From Haemophilus parahaemolyticus (lineage in GTDB: Bacteria > Pseudomonadota > Gammaproteobacteria > Enterobacterales > Pasteurellaceae): a stretch of DNA of 12,532 bases. Below the pieces are notes generated by a model. The model did no database searches. It was not told the origin of the DNA and worked only from the letters and a program-made list of their open reading frames with translations. Numbering within the stretch: position 1 is the first letter of the stretch; each line of letters begins with the position of its first letter. The stretch lies in the NCBI RefSeq assembly GCF_018373095.1, contig NZ_JAHAHT010000048.1, forward strand, positions 1-12,532, written 5' to 3'. A program made the translations under genes and the position numbers. Positions 1 through 7,246 of the stretch are shown piece by piece.

Positions 1-25
1 CAAAATTATAATACTCATTAACCAT
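1..25 (-). CDS. 5' end of an unidentified gene, cut by the window edge
   Basis: On the minus strand an ATG at 25-23 is preceded by a perfect AGGAGG (complement of 31-36) with a 5-base spacer, an almost ideal ribosome binding site. Only eight codons are visible (MVNEYYNF) and they contain no stop. Too little protein is present to name a family. It is not the start expected for miaA, which I recall following mutL in some relatives. The gene reads in the same direction as mutL but is separated from it by a strong terminator at 134-170, so it probably has its own promoter within 37-133; I could not pick out a convincing -35/-10 pair there. Confidence 0.5.
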
Positions 26-133
26 AACTGCCTCCTACATCATTGAAATCAAATCAGCCGAAATATACATTATTTCATCAATATTGTTATCAAACCATTT
101 GAAGTCACAATGTAATTGGATGCTTTTATTGAG

Positions 134-170
134 ATAACAAAAAACCCGCAGAATGCGGGTTTTTTGTTAT
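134..170. terminator. Bidirectional rho-independent terminator downstream of mutL
   Basis: A perfect 17-bp inverted repeat (134-150 and 154-170) encloses a 3-base loop (gaa). The stem has a GC-rich core (CCCGCA/TGCGGG) flanked by A-runs on one side and T-runs on the other, so it should terminate transcription from both directions. It begins 12 bases after the mutL stop codon and is best read as the mutL terminator. Confidence 0.93.
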
Positions 171-181
171 GGATAATACTA

Positions 182-2125
182 TTAACTTGATAAATACGTT
201 GAAAAATCTACCTCAATTTTCAACATCTCTAACGTTTTGGCTGAGTGCTGCTCTATTTCAGCTAACAAACTAATCCCATCACTTAACATCCAAGCGGTTG
301 GCATTGGCAAAGATTTTGCAAAAAATTCGACTAAATCGATCGCTTGTTCATTTAATAATTGGAAAATTAGCTGTTGGAAATTTTGCTCTCGTAAGCATTT
401 TGGCACGGCTGAAATCATCAAGCGAGTTTGCGATTGCCAATGTTTCTCGCTAATTTGAAAGCCAAGATTTTCCAGCCTATCTTTCACTTTTTCCCAATAC
501 TGTTGCTGTGTTTCGTCTAGCGTTAAGCTTAGTGGAATCAGCAAAGTTTGCGGTTCGGCTTTTTTGATCTGTTCGACAAATTTTAAGCGATACAATTGAT
601 GGAGTGAAACTAAATAGAAATTATCGTTTTCCTTGAGCAATAATGCCTGATTTTTCACTACCGCAAGTACGCTTGAACGTGTTGAAACTGCTGTTTTTGC
701 AACATATTCTGTTTTTTCTACCGCTTGTTCGGTAGCTCGTTTTTCAGGTACTTCAGGCTTTGCAAAAATTGCAGCAGCTTGATGTGGTTGTGGCCCTGCA
801 AGCGGTAAAAAATCGCTTCTGGTTTGCGAATCTGCATTGCTTTCCGTTTTGACTAACTCGTTATACCAACGCTGTGCTGATTTGCTTGAAATGCTCGAGC
901 GAGGCGTATATTGCGGAGAATGTGCACGATGTTGCGTAGAACTATCTGAAAATTGCACCGCTTGCGGGTGAAGTTCATTGTCTGTAAGCGGAGGCACAAA
1001 CATATTCGCACCTGCTGCCTGACGATTGCGGTCTTGTACGTATACGGGGAAACTTTCGTGCACTTTATCCACAGACACTGAACTCGCTGTGATTAAATCT
1101 GCTTGTGGTTGCAATGCTTGTAGCACACCTTGCAAGATAAAATCGTGCACCAAACGTCCTTGGTGGAAACGTACCTCGTGTTTAGCAGGATGTACATTGA
1201 CATCCACGTGGGTTGGGTCTAAATCCAAAAACAGTACAAACGCAGGGTAATCGCCTTGTGCGATATGCTCTCCGTAGGCTTGGCGAATGGCGTGGTTAAT
1301 GGTTTTATCCCGCATCATCCGCCCGTTTACGTAGCTATAACAGAGATCGTTTTGCGGACGAGCCAGTTCAGGTGAGCCAATCCAACCGTGTAGATGTAAA
1401 TCCCCGTGCTGCCAGTCCAAATAATTTGCGTGCTGAATAAACTGTTCGCCACAGATTGCTGCCACACGTTTCTGCTTTTGTTCAATCGAATTATCCACAG
1501 CTTTGCGATATTGGCGAACAATTTTGCCATTGTGCGAAAGGGTAAAACTCACGTGCGGTTTTGCAAGAGCAATGCGACGCACGACTTCATCAATATGCTG
1601 GAATTCGGTTTTGTCGGTGCGTAAAAATTTACGACGTGCAGGAGTATTAAAAAAGAGGTTATTCACTTCAATGGTTGTGCCGACAGGATGCGAAGCGGGT
1701 TGAATGTCGACTGCCATTTCTCGCCCTTGAGCATAAGCCTGCCACGCTTCAGCTTGCCCTTCAGGACGAGAGGTTAAAAGTAGACGCGAGACTGAGCTGA
1801 TACTCGCCAAAGCTTCTCCACGAAAACCGAGGCTTAAAATTGCCTCTAAATCTTCCAGTGAACTGATTTTGCTGGTGGCGTGGCGAGCCAAGGCAAGCAC
1901 TAAATCTTGTTTGGCAATGCCACAACCATTATCACGGATTTTAATCAGCTGCGAACCACCCTTGTCAATCTCAATCTCAATCTGCGTTGCCCCTGCATCA
2001 AGGCTGTTTTCAACCAATTCTTTGACGACAGAGGCAGGGCGTTCTACCACCTCACCCGCCGCGATTTGGTTGGCAAGCTGAGGAGGAAGAATATTGATGA
2101 GGTGTTTTTCAGATGGTTCGATCAT
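182..2125 (-). CDS. mutL: DNA mismatch repair protein MutL
   Basis: MutL is the ATP-dependent matchmaker that links MutS bound at a mismatch to the nicking and unwinding steps of repair (MutH and UvrD in enteric bacteria). The 647 residues are slightly longer than the 615 of E. coli. The N-terminal GHKL ATPase is complete: ENSLDAG at 39-45, with E36 and N40 matching the catalytic and Mg-binding residues of E. coli; DNGCGI at 65-70; RHATSKI at 81-87; GFRGEAL at 100-106; and a GTT at 149-151 before the NTPARRKFL segment. A low-complexity, proline- and glutamine-rich linker of roughly 120 residues follows, then a C-terminal dimerisation domain. I see no DQHA-type endonuclease motif, consistent with a MutH-dependent MutL. 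The ATG at 2125-2123 has only a weak upstream purine stretch but no better start exists before the conserved LPPQLANQIAAGEV segment. The gene carries four USS cores. Confidence 0.98.
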   Translation of the reverse strand: MIEPSEKHLINILPPQLANQIAAGEVVERPASVVKELVENSLDAGATQIEIEIDKGGSQLIKIRDNGCGIAKQDLVLALARHATSKISSLEDLEAILSLGFRGEALASISSVSRLLLTSRPEGQAEAWQAYAQGREMAVDIQPASHPVGTTIEVNNLFFNTPARRKFLRTDKTEFQHIDEVVRRIALAKPHVSFTLSHNGKIVRQYRKAVDNSIEQKQKRVAAICGEQFIQHANYLDWQHGDLHLHGWIGSPELARPQNDLCYSYVNGRMMRDKTINHAIRQAYGEHIAQGDYPAFVLFLDLDPTHVDVNVHPAKHEVRFHQGRLVHDFILQGVLQALQPQADLITASSVSVDKVHESFPVYVQDRNRQAAGANMFVPPLTDNELHPQAVQFSDSSTQHRAHSPQYTPRSSISSKSAQRWYNELVKTESNADSQTRSDFLPLAGPQPHQAAAIFAKPEVPEKRATEQAVEKTEYVAKTAVSTRSSVLAVVKNQALLLKENDNFYLVSLHQLYRLKFVEQIKKAEPQTLLIPLSLTLDETQQQYWEKVKDRLENLGFQISEKHWQSQTRLMISAVPKCLREQNFQQLIFQLLNEQAIDLVEFFAKSLPMPTAWMLSDGISLLAEIEQHSAKTLEMLKIEVDFSTYLSS

Positions 2126-2204
2126 ATTTTGCGTGGCTCTTATTGCATTTTGCCAAATTTTAGCATAATTTGACCGCTAATGACGTTTTCAAAAAAAAGG
2201 ATAA
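2126..2204. promoter_or_regulatory. Divergent mutL-proA intergenic region
   Basis: These 79 bases must carry the start signals for two divergent genes. On the plus strand CATAAT at 2164-2169 matches the -10 consensus in five of six positions and would place the start of transcription about 30 bases before proA; the only -35-like sequence, TTGCAT at 2143-2148, is poor. A partial USS (TGACCGCTAA) sits at 2171-2180. The promoter call rests on pattern alone. Confidence 0.3.
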
Positions 2205-3449
2205 ATGATGACCAACGTTTCACAAATTGCTCAACAAGCGAAACAAGCAAGTGTGGCACTTGCTCTATTCGGTCAAACTGCCAAAAATCAGGCACTGCTT
2301 ACCATTGCTGACAGTCTTGAAAGTCGTGCGGCAGAAATTTTACAAGCGAACGAAAAAGATATCGAATTTGCAAAAACACAAGGCATTTCAGCTGCCATTA
2401 TCGACCGCTTGTTGCTCTCCGAAAGCCGCTTAAAAGCGATTGCCGATGATGTTCGCAATGTGGCAAGCCTTCCTGACCCTGTCGGGCAAGTAATTGATGG
2501 TGGTGTGTTAGCAAGCGGTTTGAAAATTGAACGCCAACGCGTGCCTTTGGGGGTGATTTTAACCATCTATGAAGCACGCCCGAATGTGACCATTGATGTT
2601 GCTTCACTTTGCTTAAAAACAGGCAATGCGGTCATTTTACGTGGCGGCAAAGAGACCAAATTTACCAATGCCGTGTTGGTCGAAGTGGTGCAAAATGCGT
2701 TGGAAAAAGCAGGCTTACCGAAATTAGCTGTGCAAGCGATTACCGATCCAGACCGAGCCTTGTTGCTTGAGTTGCTCAAACTTGATCGCTACATCGATAT
2801 GGTTATTCCTCGTGGCGGAGCGGGTTTGCATCAGTTCTGCAAAGAGAATTCGACTATTCCTGTGATTGTGGGTGGAATAGGCGTTTGCCATCTATTTGTA
2901 GAAAAAACAGCCGATCAAGAGAAAGCGTTAGACGTTATTGTGAATGCGAAAACGCAGCGTCCAAGCACTTGCAATACCTTGGAAACCTTATTAGTGGATC
3001 GTGCAATTGCTGCTGAATTTCTGCCAAAATTAGTTGCGAAAATGAAAGAGGTAGGTGTTACACTACACTGCGATGCTTTGCAAAAAGCAGACGGAATTGA
3101 ACCGCTTGATCAAGATAAATTACGCCAAGAATGGCTTTCGCTCGATTTAAGTGTGGTGTTGGTTGATGGCTTGGATGCGGCTGTTGCCCATATTCGTGAA
3201 TATGGCTCGCAACATTCAGAGAGTATTCTAACTAGTGATTATAAACTGGCACGCCAATTCGTTGCCCAAGTGGATGCAGCCGCAGTTTACATTAACGCTA
3301 GTACGCGTTTTACCGATGGTGCACAGTTTGGTCTTGGTGCAGAAGTGGCGGTGAGCACACAAAAACTGCACGCCCGCGGGCCAATGGGATTAGAAGCACT
3401 CACCACTTACAAATGGGTGTGTGAGGGGGATTATTTAGTGAGGGGGTAG
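2205..3449 (+). CDS. proA: Gamma-glutamyl phosphate reductase ProA
   Basis: ProA reduces gamma-glutamyl phosphate to glutamate-5-semialdehyde with NADPH, the second step of proline synthesis, in the cytosol. The 414 residues are close to the 417 of E. coli and the whole protein aligns with the family. The aldehyde-dehydrogenase-fold catalytic cysteine is C256 in QRPSTCNTLE. Also visible are YEARPNVT at 122-129, LRGGKE at 145-150, PRGG at 202-205, GGIGVCH at 223-229, and the C-terminal FTDGAQFGLGAEVAVST and HARGPMGLEALTTYKW segments. Two adjacent ATGs (2205 and 2208) follow the AAAAGG at 2195-2200; the second has the better 7-base spacing, so translation may start there and give 413 residues. 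proB, the kinase that makes the substrate, is not beside it here. Two USS cores are close together (2404 and 2512) and a third lies at 3101. Confidence 0.98.
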   Translation: MMTNVSQIAQQAKQASVALALFGQTAKNQALLTIADSLESRAAEILQANEKDIEFAKTQGISAAIIDRLLLSESRLKAIADDVRNVASLPDPVGQVIDGGVLASGLKIERQRVPLGVILTIYEARPNVTIDVASLCLKTGNAVILRGGKETKFTNAVLVEVVQNALEKAGLPKLAVQAITDPDRALLLELLKLDRYIDMVIPRGGAGLHQFCKENSTIPVIVGGIGVCHLFVEKTADQEKALDVIVNAKTQRPSTCNTLETLLVDRAIAAEFLPKLVAKMKEVGVTLHCDALQKADGIEPLDQDKLRQEWLSLDLSVVLVDGLDAAVAHIREYGSQHSESILTSDYKLARQFVAQVDAAAVYINASTRFTDGAQFGLGAEVAVSTQKLHARGPMGLEALTTYKWVCEGDYLVRG

Positions 3450-3530
3450 GTTTCTGACACAATAAGCGGTAGAATTCTGCCAGAGATTTACAAATAATTG
3501 GTTGATACAATAGCCTTTTTTAAGGATCCT

Positions 3531-4466
3531 ATGAACTACTTACAAACCGCCAAAGAAACCCTTGACCTTTACACCCAAGAAATTGACCGCTTGAAGCAGC
3601 GATTATCAGATGAATTTAACCAAGCAGTTGAATTAATGCTCCACTGCGAAGGGCGTGTTGTCGTGGCAGGAATTGGAAAATCGGGCTTAGTGGGCAAAAA
3701 AATGGTGGCAACTTTTGCTTCCACGGGTACACCAAGCTTTTTCTTACATCCGACCGAAGCATTCCACGGTGATTTGGGTATGCTCAAACCGATTGATGTG
3801 GTGATTTTAATCTCTAATAGTGGCGAAACCGATGATGTGAATAAACTCATTCCAAGCCTGAAAAGTTTCGGAAATAAGATCATTGCAATTACGGGGAACC
3901 CGCATTCAACGTTGGGTAAATATGCCGATGTGGTGCTGAACATCCACGTAGAGCGTGAAGCTTGCCCAAATAACCTTGCTCCGACCACTTCAACACTGGT
4001 TACCATGGCATTGGGCGATGTTTTAGCGATTGCTTTAATCAACGCTCGCGACTTCCGTGCTGAAGATTTTGCACGCTTCCACCCTGGTGGTAGTTTAGGG
4101 CGTAAATTGCTCTGCCGAGTGCGTGATGTGATGAATCCAAACGTGCCTGTGGCTGAACCAAGTGCAACTTTTAGTGAGTGCCTTTCTGTAATGAATGAAG
4201 GCAGAATGGGCGTGGCGGTGATTATGCAAGCGGGAGAATTATGTGGCATTATTACCGATGGTGATATTCGTCGTACGCTCGCGAAATTCGGGGCAGAAAG
4301 CCTGAATAAAACTGCTGAGCAGATTATGAGTCGTAGTCCGAAAACCATTGCTGATAGCACTTTCTTGGGCAAAGCTGAAGAGATGATGAAAGCACTGCAT
4401 ATTCACTCGCTAGTTGCGCTAGATGAGAACGGCAAAGTGAGTGGGTTGATGGAGTTTACGAATTAA
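3531..4466 (+). CDS. kdsD: Arabinose-5-phosphate isomerase (KdsD/KpsF/GutQ family)
   Basis: The enzyme interconverts D-ribulose 5-phosphate and D-arabinose 5-phosphate, the first committed step towards Kdo, the inner-core sugar of lipopolysaccharide. An N-terminal SIS sugar-isomerase domain (about residues 35-170) is followed by two CBS repeats (about 195-250 and 262-311). Lys50 (in GIGKSG), His79 (AFHGDLG) and His184 (FHPGGSLGR) line up with E. coli KdsD K59, H88 and H193; the position of E. coli E111 is Asp102 here. The frame is open from a TTG at 3498, but the ATG at 3531 has an AAGGA at 3522-3526 and gives a normal 311-residue protein starting MNYLQTAKETL, so I use it. No kdsC phosphatase gene follows. 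It starts 81 bases after proA with no clear terminator between them, so partial cotranscription is possible. GutQ-type paralogues catalyse the same reaction, so the symbol is by best fit. Confidence 0.93.
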   Translation: MNYLQTAKETLDLYTQEIDRLKQRLSDEFNQAVELMLHCEGRVVVAGIGKSGLVGKKMVATFASTGTPSFFLHPTEAFHGDLGMLKPIDVVILISNSGETDDVNKLIPSLKSFGNKIIAITGNPHSTLGKYADVVLNIHVEREACPNNLAPTTSTLVTMALGDVLAIALINARDFRAEDFARFHPGGSLGRKLLCRVRDVMNPNVPVAEPSATFSECLSVMNEGRMGVAVIMQAGELCGIITDGDIRRTLAKFGAESLNKTAEQIMSRSPKTIADSTFLGKAEEMMKALHIHSLVALDENGKVSGLMEFTN

Positions 4467-4489
4467 AAGAGTGGTTTCACCATTTCCCC

Positions 4490-4525
4490 CTGTCCCTGAT
4501 GTCGCAGACGTTGTTTTGCGTCATC
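4490..4525. repeat. Direct repeat and imperfect hairpin after kdsD
   Basis: The 8-mer CTGTCCCT occurs at 4490-4497 and again at 4525-4532. Between the copies lies an imperfect hairpin: GATG (4498-4501) pairs with CATC (4522-4525) and CGCA (4503-4506) with TGCG (4517-4520) around a T/T mismatch and a 10-base loop. The composition (C/T-rich, more GC than the flanks) differs from the neighbouring intergenic DNA and resembles the small dispersed intergenic repeats seen in many bacterial genomes. That reading is inference. Confidence 0.45.
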
Positions 4526-4529
4526 TGTC

Positions 4530-4552
4530 CCTCTCCCATAAGGAGAGGTTTT
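4530..4552 (+). terminator. Rho-independent terminator, probably of kdsD
   Basis: CCTCTCC (4530-4536) pairs perfectly with GGAGAGG (4542-4548) around a 5-base loop and is followed by TTTT. It lies 64 bases after the kdsD stop. The short T-run makes it a moderate terminator. Confidence 0.65.
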
Positions 4553-4571
4553 CTCGGTCTCGCCTTGAATT

Positions 4572-4600
4572 TTGACAAAATATAAATTTCTTGGAAAAAT
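4572..4600 (+). promoter_or_regulatory. Candidate sigma-70 promoter for ypjD
   Basis: A perfect TTGACA (4572-4577) is followed after 17 bases by AAAAAT (4595-4600), which matches the -10 consensus in four of six positions. It would start a transcript with a leader of about 80 bases before ypjD at 4687. The leader contains two adjacent palindromes, TAACGTTA (4637-4644) and TTTCAGCTGAAA (4645-4656). Confidence 0.4.
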
Positions 4601-4686
4601 TTATCTGAGGTAATAGCCAAAAGCCATTAAAACTGATAACGTTATTTCAGCTGAAAATTATTCTTATTTAATAGATAGAGATTACA

Positions 4687-5478
4687 ATGTTATTTTCCGT
4701 CCTCTCCATTATTGCTTATTGTGTTGCCTTGCTTTGGATTACCCCAACGCTGGCAAATATTGAAAACCAAAATAGTGATAAAAAACCGAATATTAAAGCT
4801 GTTTTTTACATTGGCTTAGTTGCCGTACTTTGCCACTTTATTAGCACCTCGCAAGAGTTAATTTTAAGCGAAGGGCAGAACTTCACGCTTGCCAATGTTA
4901 ATGCTTTGATGAGTCTGTTATTAAGTACTTTTGCAACCCTTACTTTGCTCAAATGGCGAACTATCTGGTTTCCGCTGATGATTGTTTACACTTTCGGGAT
5001 TTGTAGCGTAGCAGTAAGCCTAATTGCAACAGGTAACTTTACCAAAAATATCGCCGAAAATGCGGGGCTTATCTTCCATTTAGGCATTGCTTTGTTCTCT
5101 TACGCTCTCTTTTTCTTGGCGTTTATTTATGCGTTACAACTCAAATGGCTTGATCAAAAGCTTAAAAGCAAAAAACTCTTTTTCTGTTCAATGCTGCCGC
5201 CATTGATGACGGTTGAACGCCATTTTTTCACGCTCACCCTTGCAGCCCAAGCAATGCTGACAGTAGCACTTGTATCGGGAATGATTTATCTGCACAACTT
5301 CTTCTCTCCTGAGCAAGTGCATAAAGCGATTTTCACTTCACTGGCGTGGATTGTTTATGCGGTGCAACTGCTTGGACAGTGGAAATTCCGCTGGCGTGGA
5401 AATCGGGTGCTTATTTACTCAATTTCGGGTATGATATTGCTCACAATCGGCTATTTTGGTAGCCATCTGGTGAAATAG
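4687..5478 (+). CDS. ypjD: YpjD inner-membrane protein, cytochrome c assembly (CcsA/HemX-like) family
   Basis: A 263-residue, strongly hydrophobic protein with about eight membrane spans (roughly 1-23, 38-56, 69-89, 93-116, 127-152, 182-203, 214-232, 241-260). Its length equals E. coli YpjD and conserved stretches match, for example LALFSYALF-type sequence around H131, the LPPLMTVER segment at 170-178, YLHNFFS at 201-207 and the RWRGNRV loop near 235-241. The family shares the CcsA/CcmF/HemX membrane fold involved in haem handling and cytochrome assembly, but the function of YpjD itself is unknown and the tryptophan-rich WWD haem motif of true CcsA/CcmF is absent. The ribosome binding site is weak (AGAG at 4677-4680). 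It is 92 bases upstream of corB; the same pair is adjacent in E. coli, where ffh is also next door, but ffh is not in this window. Confidence 0.9.
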   Translation: MLFSVLSIIAYCVALLWITPTLANIENQNSDKKPNIKAVFYIGLVAVLCHFISTSQELILSEGQNFTLANVNALMSLLLSTFATLTLLKWRTIWFPLMIVYTFGICSVAVSLIATGNFTKNIAENAGLIFHLGIALFSYALFFLAFIYALQLKWLDQKLKSKKLFFCSMLPPLMTVERHFFTLTLAAQAMLTVALVSGMIYLHNFFSPEQVHKAIFTSLAWIVYAVQLLGQWKFRWRGNRVLIYSISGMILLTIGYFGSHLVK

Positions 5479-5488
5479 CCAGAACGGT

Positions 5489-5542
5489 AAGCGGTTGAAT
5501 TTATTTTGTCTTTTACAAAATACCAACAAAATTCAACCGCTT
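5489..5542. terminator. Hairpin made of two inverted uptake-sequence copies
   Basis: AAGCGGTTGAATTT (5489-5502) is perfectly complementary to 5529-5542, giving a 14-bp stem with a 26-base loop between ypjD and corB. Each arm contains a USS or near-USS (the right arm, extended by one base, has the full CAAGCGGT core, complement of 5536-5543; the left has TAAGCGGT). Oppositely oriented USS pairs acting as terminators are well known in Pasteurellaceae and Neisseriaceae. The long loop, and the lack of a T-run after the right arm, make it a weaker terminator or attenuator. Confidence 0.6.
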
Positions 5543-5570
5543 GAATATTTACAAACATAGGAAATTTATT

Positions 5571-6842
5571 TTGGACAGCATTCCCCTGAGTACGCTTTTT
5601 ATCACGCTTGCCATTCTTTTAGCCCTCTCGGCATTCTTCTCTGGCTCTGAAACAGGGCTAATGTCACTCAACCGCTACAAAATGAAACACTTTGCCGAAC
5701 AAGGGCATAAAGGTGCGATTTTAGCGAGCAAACTACTTGAAAAAACCGATGTTTTATTAAGCTTTATCTTAATCTGTAACAACCTTGTAAATATTGCTGC
5801 TTCAGCGATTGCAACCGTGATTGGTATGCGTATTGCAGGCGATGCAGGCGTAGCTGCTGCAACGGGTATTCTTACCTTTGTGATGTTAGTTTTCGCTGAG
5901 ATTCTGCCGAAAACCATTGCCGCTATTTATCCTGAGCGAGTCGGTTTCTTTGTAAGTTATATTCTTGTTCCACTGAAAAAAATCATCATGCCGTTAGTCT
6001 TTTTGATGAATTTAATCATCAACGGCTTAATGAAGCTCTTTCGCATTCATAAGGATGAAAACCAAGGGTTAAGTGCAGAAGAACTGCGTGGCGTGGTGCT
6101 TGAAGCGGGGAAATTTATTCCAACCCAACACCAAGAGATGCTAGTTTCCATTTTGGATATGGAAAAAGTGACCGTCGAAGACATTATGGTGCCTCGCAAT
6201 GACATTGGCGGCATTGACATCGACGACGACTGGAAAGCCATTATGCGTCAGCTCACAGGTGCCGCTCACGCTCGCGTAGTGATCTACAAAGGCAATATGG
6301 ACAAAAACGTGCTGGGGATGCTTCGCGTACGTGAGGCGTTCCGCTTAATGTTAGAGCGAAACGAGTTTACCAAAGAGATGCTCATTCGTGCCGTGGATGA
6401 GGTCTATTTCATTCCTGAAGGCACATCACTGACTACGCAATTGATGAACTTCAAGGCGAACAAAGAGCGAATCGGCTTGGTGGTTGATGAATACGGTGAT
6501 ATCAAAGGCTTAGTCACGCTAGAAGATATTTTAGAAGAGATTGTCGGCGAATTTACCACCTCAACCGCACCAACCTTGGAAGAGGAAGTTAAACAACAAG
6601 CTGATGGCACAGTGATTATCGAAGGCTCTGCGAATTTACGCGATTTGAACAAACTCTTTGGCTGGCAACTGCCTGTGGATGAAGTCCGCACCTTTAACGG
6701 CTTGATTCTCGAACACTTGGAAAAAATCCCTGATGAAGATACCGTATTTGAGCTCTATAACCTGAAAATTACAGTGTTAGAAGTAGCAGATAATATGGTA
6801 AAACAAGCGAAAGTTGAGCCATTAGAACAAACAATTAATTAA
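5571..6842 (+). CDS. corB: CNNM/CorC-family divalent-cation transporter CorB (YfjD-like)
   Basis: An integral membrane protein thought to move or control Mg2+ and related ions. Order of domains: a DUF21/CNNM membrane domain (about 6-185, with SGSETG at 24-29, the NN pair at 70-71 and FAEILPKT at 108-115), two CBS repeats (about 203-265 and 270-330, with IMVPR at 205-209 and LVTLEDILEEIVGEF near 314-328) and a C-terminal CorC_HlyC domain (about 345-412). The frame stays open up to a TTG at 5541, but that codon lies inside the upstream hairpin and adds ten residues absent from relatives. I place the start at the TTG at 5571, 8 bases after AGGA at 5559-5562, which gives MDSIPLST as in related proteins and 423 residues in total. 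TTG is a weak start codon and suggests low expression. The next gene follows after 15 bases, so they are probably cotranscribed. Confidence 0.95.
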   Translation: MDSIPLSTLFITLAILLALSAFFSGSETGLMSLNRYKMKHFAEQGHKGAILASKLLEKTDVLLSFILICNNLVNIAASAIATVIGMRIAGDAGVAAATGILTFVMLVFAEILPKTIAAIYPERVGFFVSYILVPLKKIIMPLVFLMNLIINGLMKLFRIHKDENQGLSAEELRGVVLEAGKFIPTQHQEMLVSILDMEKVTVEDIMVPRNDIGGIDIDDDWKAIMRQLTGAAHARVVIYKGNMDKNVLGMLRVREAFRLMLERNEFTKEMLIRAVDEVYFIPEGTSLTTQLMNFKANKERIGLVVDEYGDIKGLVTLEDILEEIVGEFTTSTAPTLEEEVKQQADGTVIIEGSANLRDLNKLFGWQLPVDEVRTFNGLILEHLEKIPDEDTVFELYNLKITVLEVADNMVKQAKVEPLEQTIN

Positions 6843-6857
6843 TTTTAGGAGAACTTA

Positions 6858-7175
6858 ATGAGATTCGTTGATTATTTAGCTACTTTTCCTTCAATTGATT
6901 ATCTTGCAGGATTAGAAATTCAAGATTTAACTGGAAAATGCATTCATACGATTCCTGCTATGGAAGGAAAACTAGGCTCGCTGAAGCTTTATCATGCTTT
7001 GTTTGTAAAATTTGAAGCTAAATTAACCGCTTCTTCTGCTAAACAAGGAATAGAATGGTTTGCGGAACATGTAGCTGATGCACAACAAAATCCAGGTAAA
7101 CATCCTAATATTGACTTACTTTTTGAAGTGATCAAAAAAGATTTAATCTTGAATTTAGTTCCAATGAAAAAATAA
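6858..7175 (+). CDS. Small conserved protein of unknown function (possibly DUF2322)
   Basis: A 105-residue protein with no signal peptide and no membrane segment, so cytosolic. It follows corB by 15 bases and has a good ribosome binding site (AGGAG at 6847-6851, 6-base spacer), indicating translation from the corB message. Recognisable features are an N-terminal DYLATFPSIDYLAGLEIQD, an IHTIPAMEGKLGSLKLYHAL segment in the middle and FAEHVADAQQNPGKHPNIDLL near residues 68-88. From memory this pattern (IPA.EGK.GSL, then FAEH.ADA, then HPNID) fits the uncharacterised DUF2322 family, but I could not verify that. The codons are more AT-rich than in corB and contain no full USS, only a near-match around 7026. 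No function can be given. Confidence 0.8.
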   Translation: MRFVDYLATFPSIDYLAGLEIQDLTGKCIHTIPAMEGKLGSLKLYHALFVKFEAKLTASSAKQGIEWFAEHVADAQQNPGKHPNIDLLFEVIKKDLILNLVPMKK

Positions 7176-7246
7176 ATGAACTTTTATAAAAATAAATCAA
7201 ACTAAGATAGAATAGATCCTCTCAATATTATACTAGGAGTATATTT

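Noticed and set aside
3467..3481. Near-palindrome around an EcoRI-type GAATTC between proA and kdsD, considered as a terminator
   Set aside because: It pairs only seven bases with no loop and no T-run, so it cannot form a normal terminator hairpin.
3498..3530. An 11-residue extension of KdsD from a TTG at 3498
   Set aside because: The ATG at 3531 has an AAGGA site and gives the usual 311 residues.
3569..4372. A 267-codon open frame on the minus strand, antisense to kdsD
   Set aside because: It lies wholly inside kdsD, which is conserved end to end. Its product is rich in S, T, K and P with no domain pattern, as expected when the complement of a biased coding sequence happens to lack stops.
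5541..5570. A ten-residue N-terminal extension of CorB from the TTG at 5541
   Set aside because: The TTG lies in the arm of the USS hairpin, has no ribosome binding site and adds residues not seen in related proteins; the TTG at 5571 has AGGA at the right distance.
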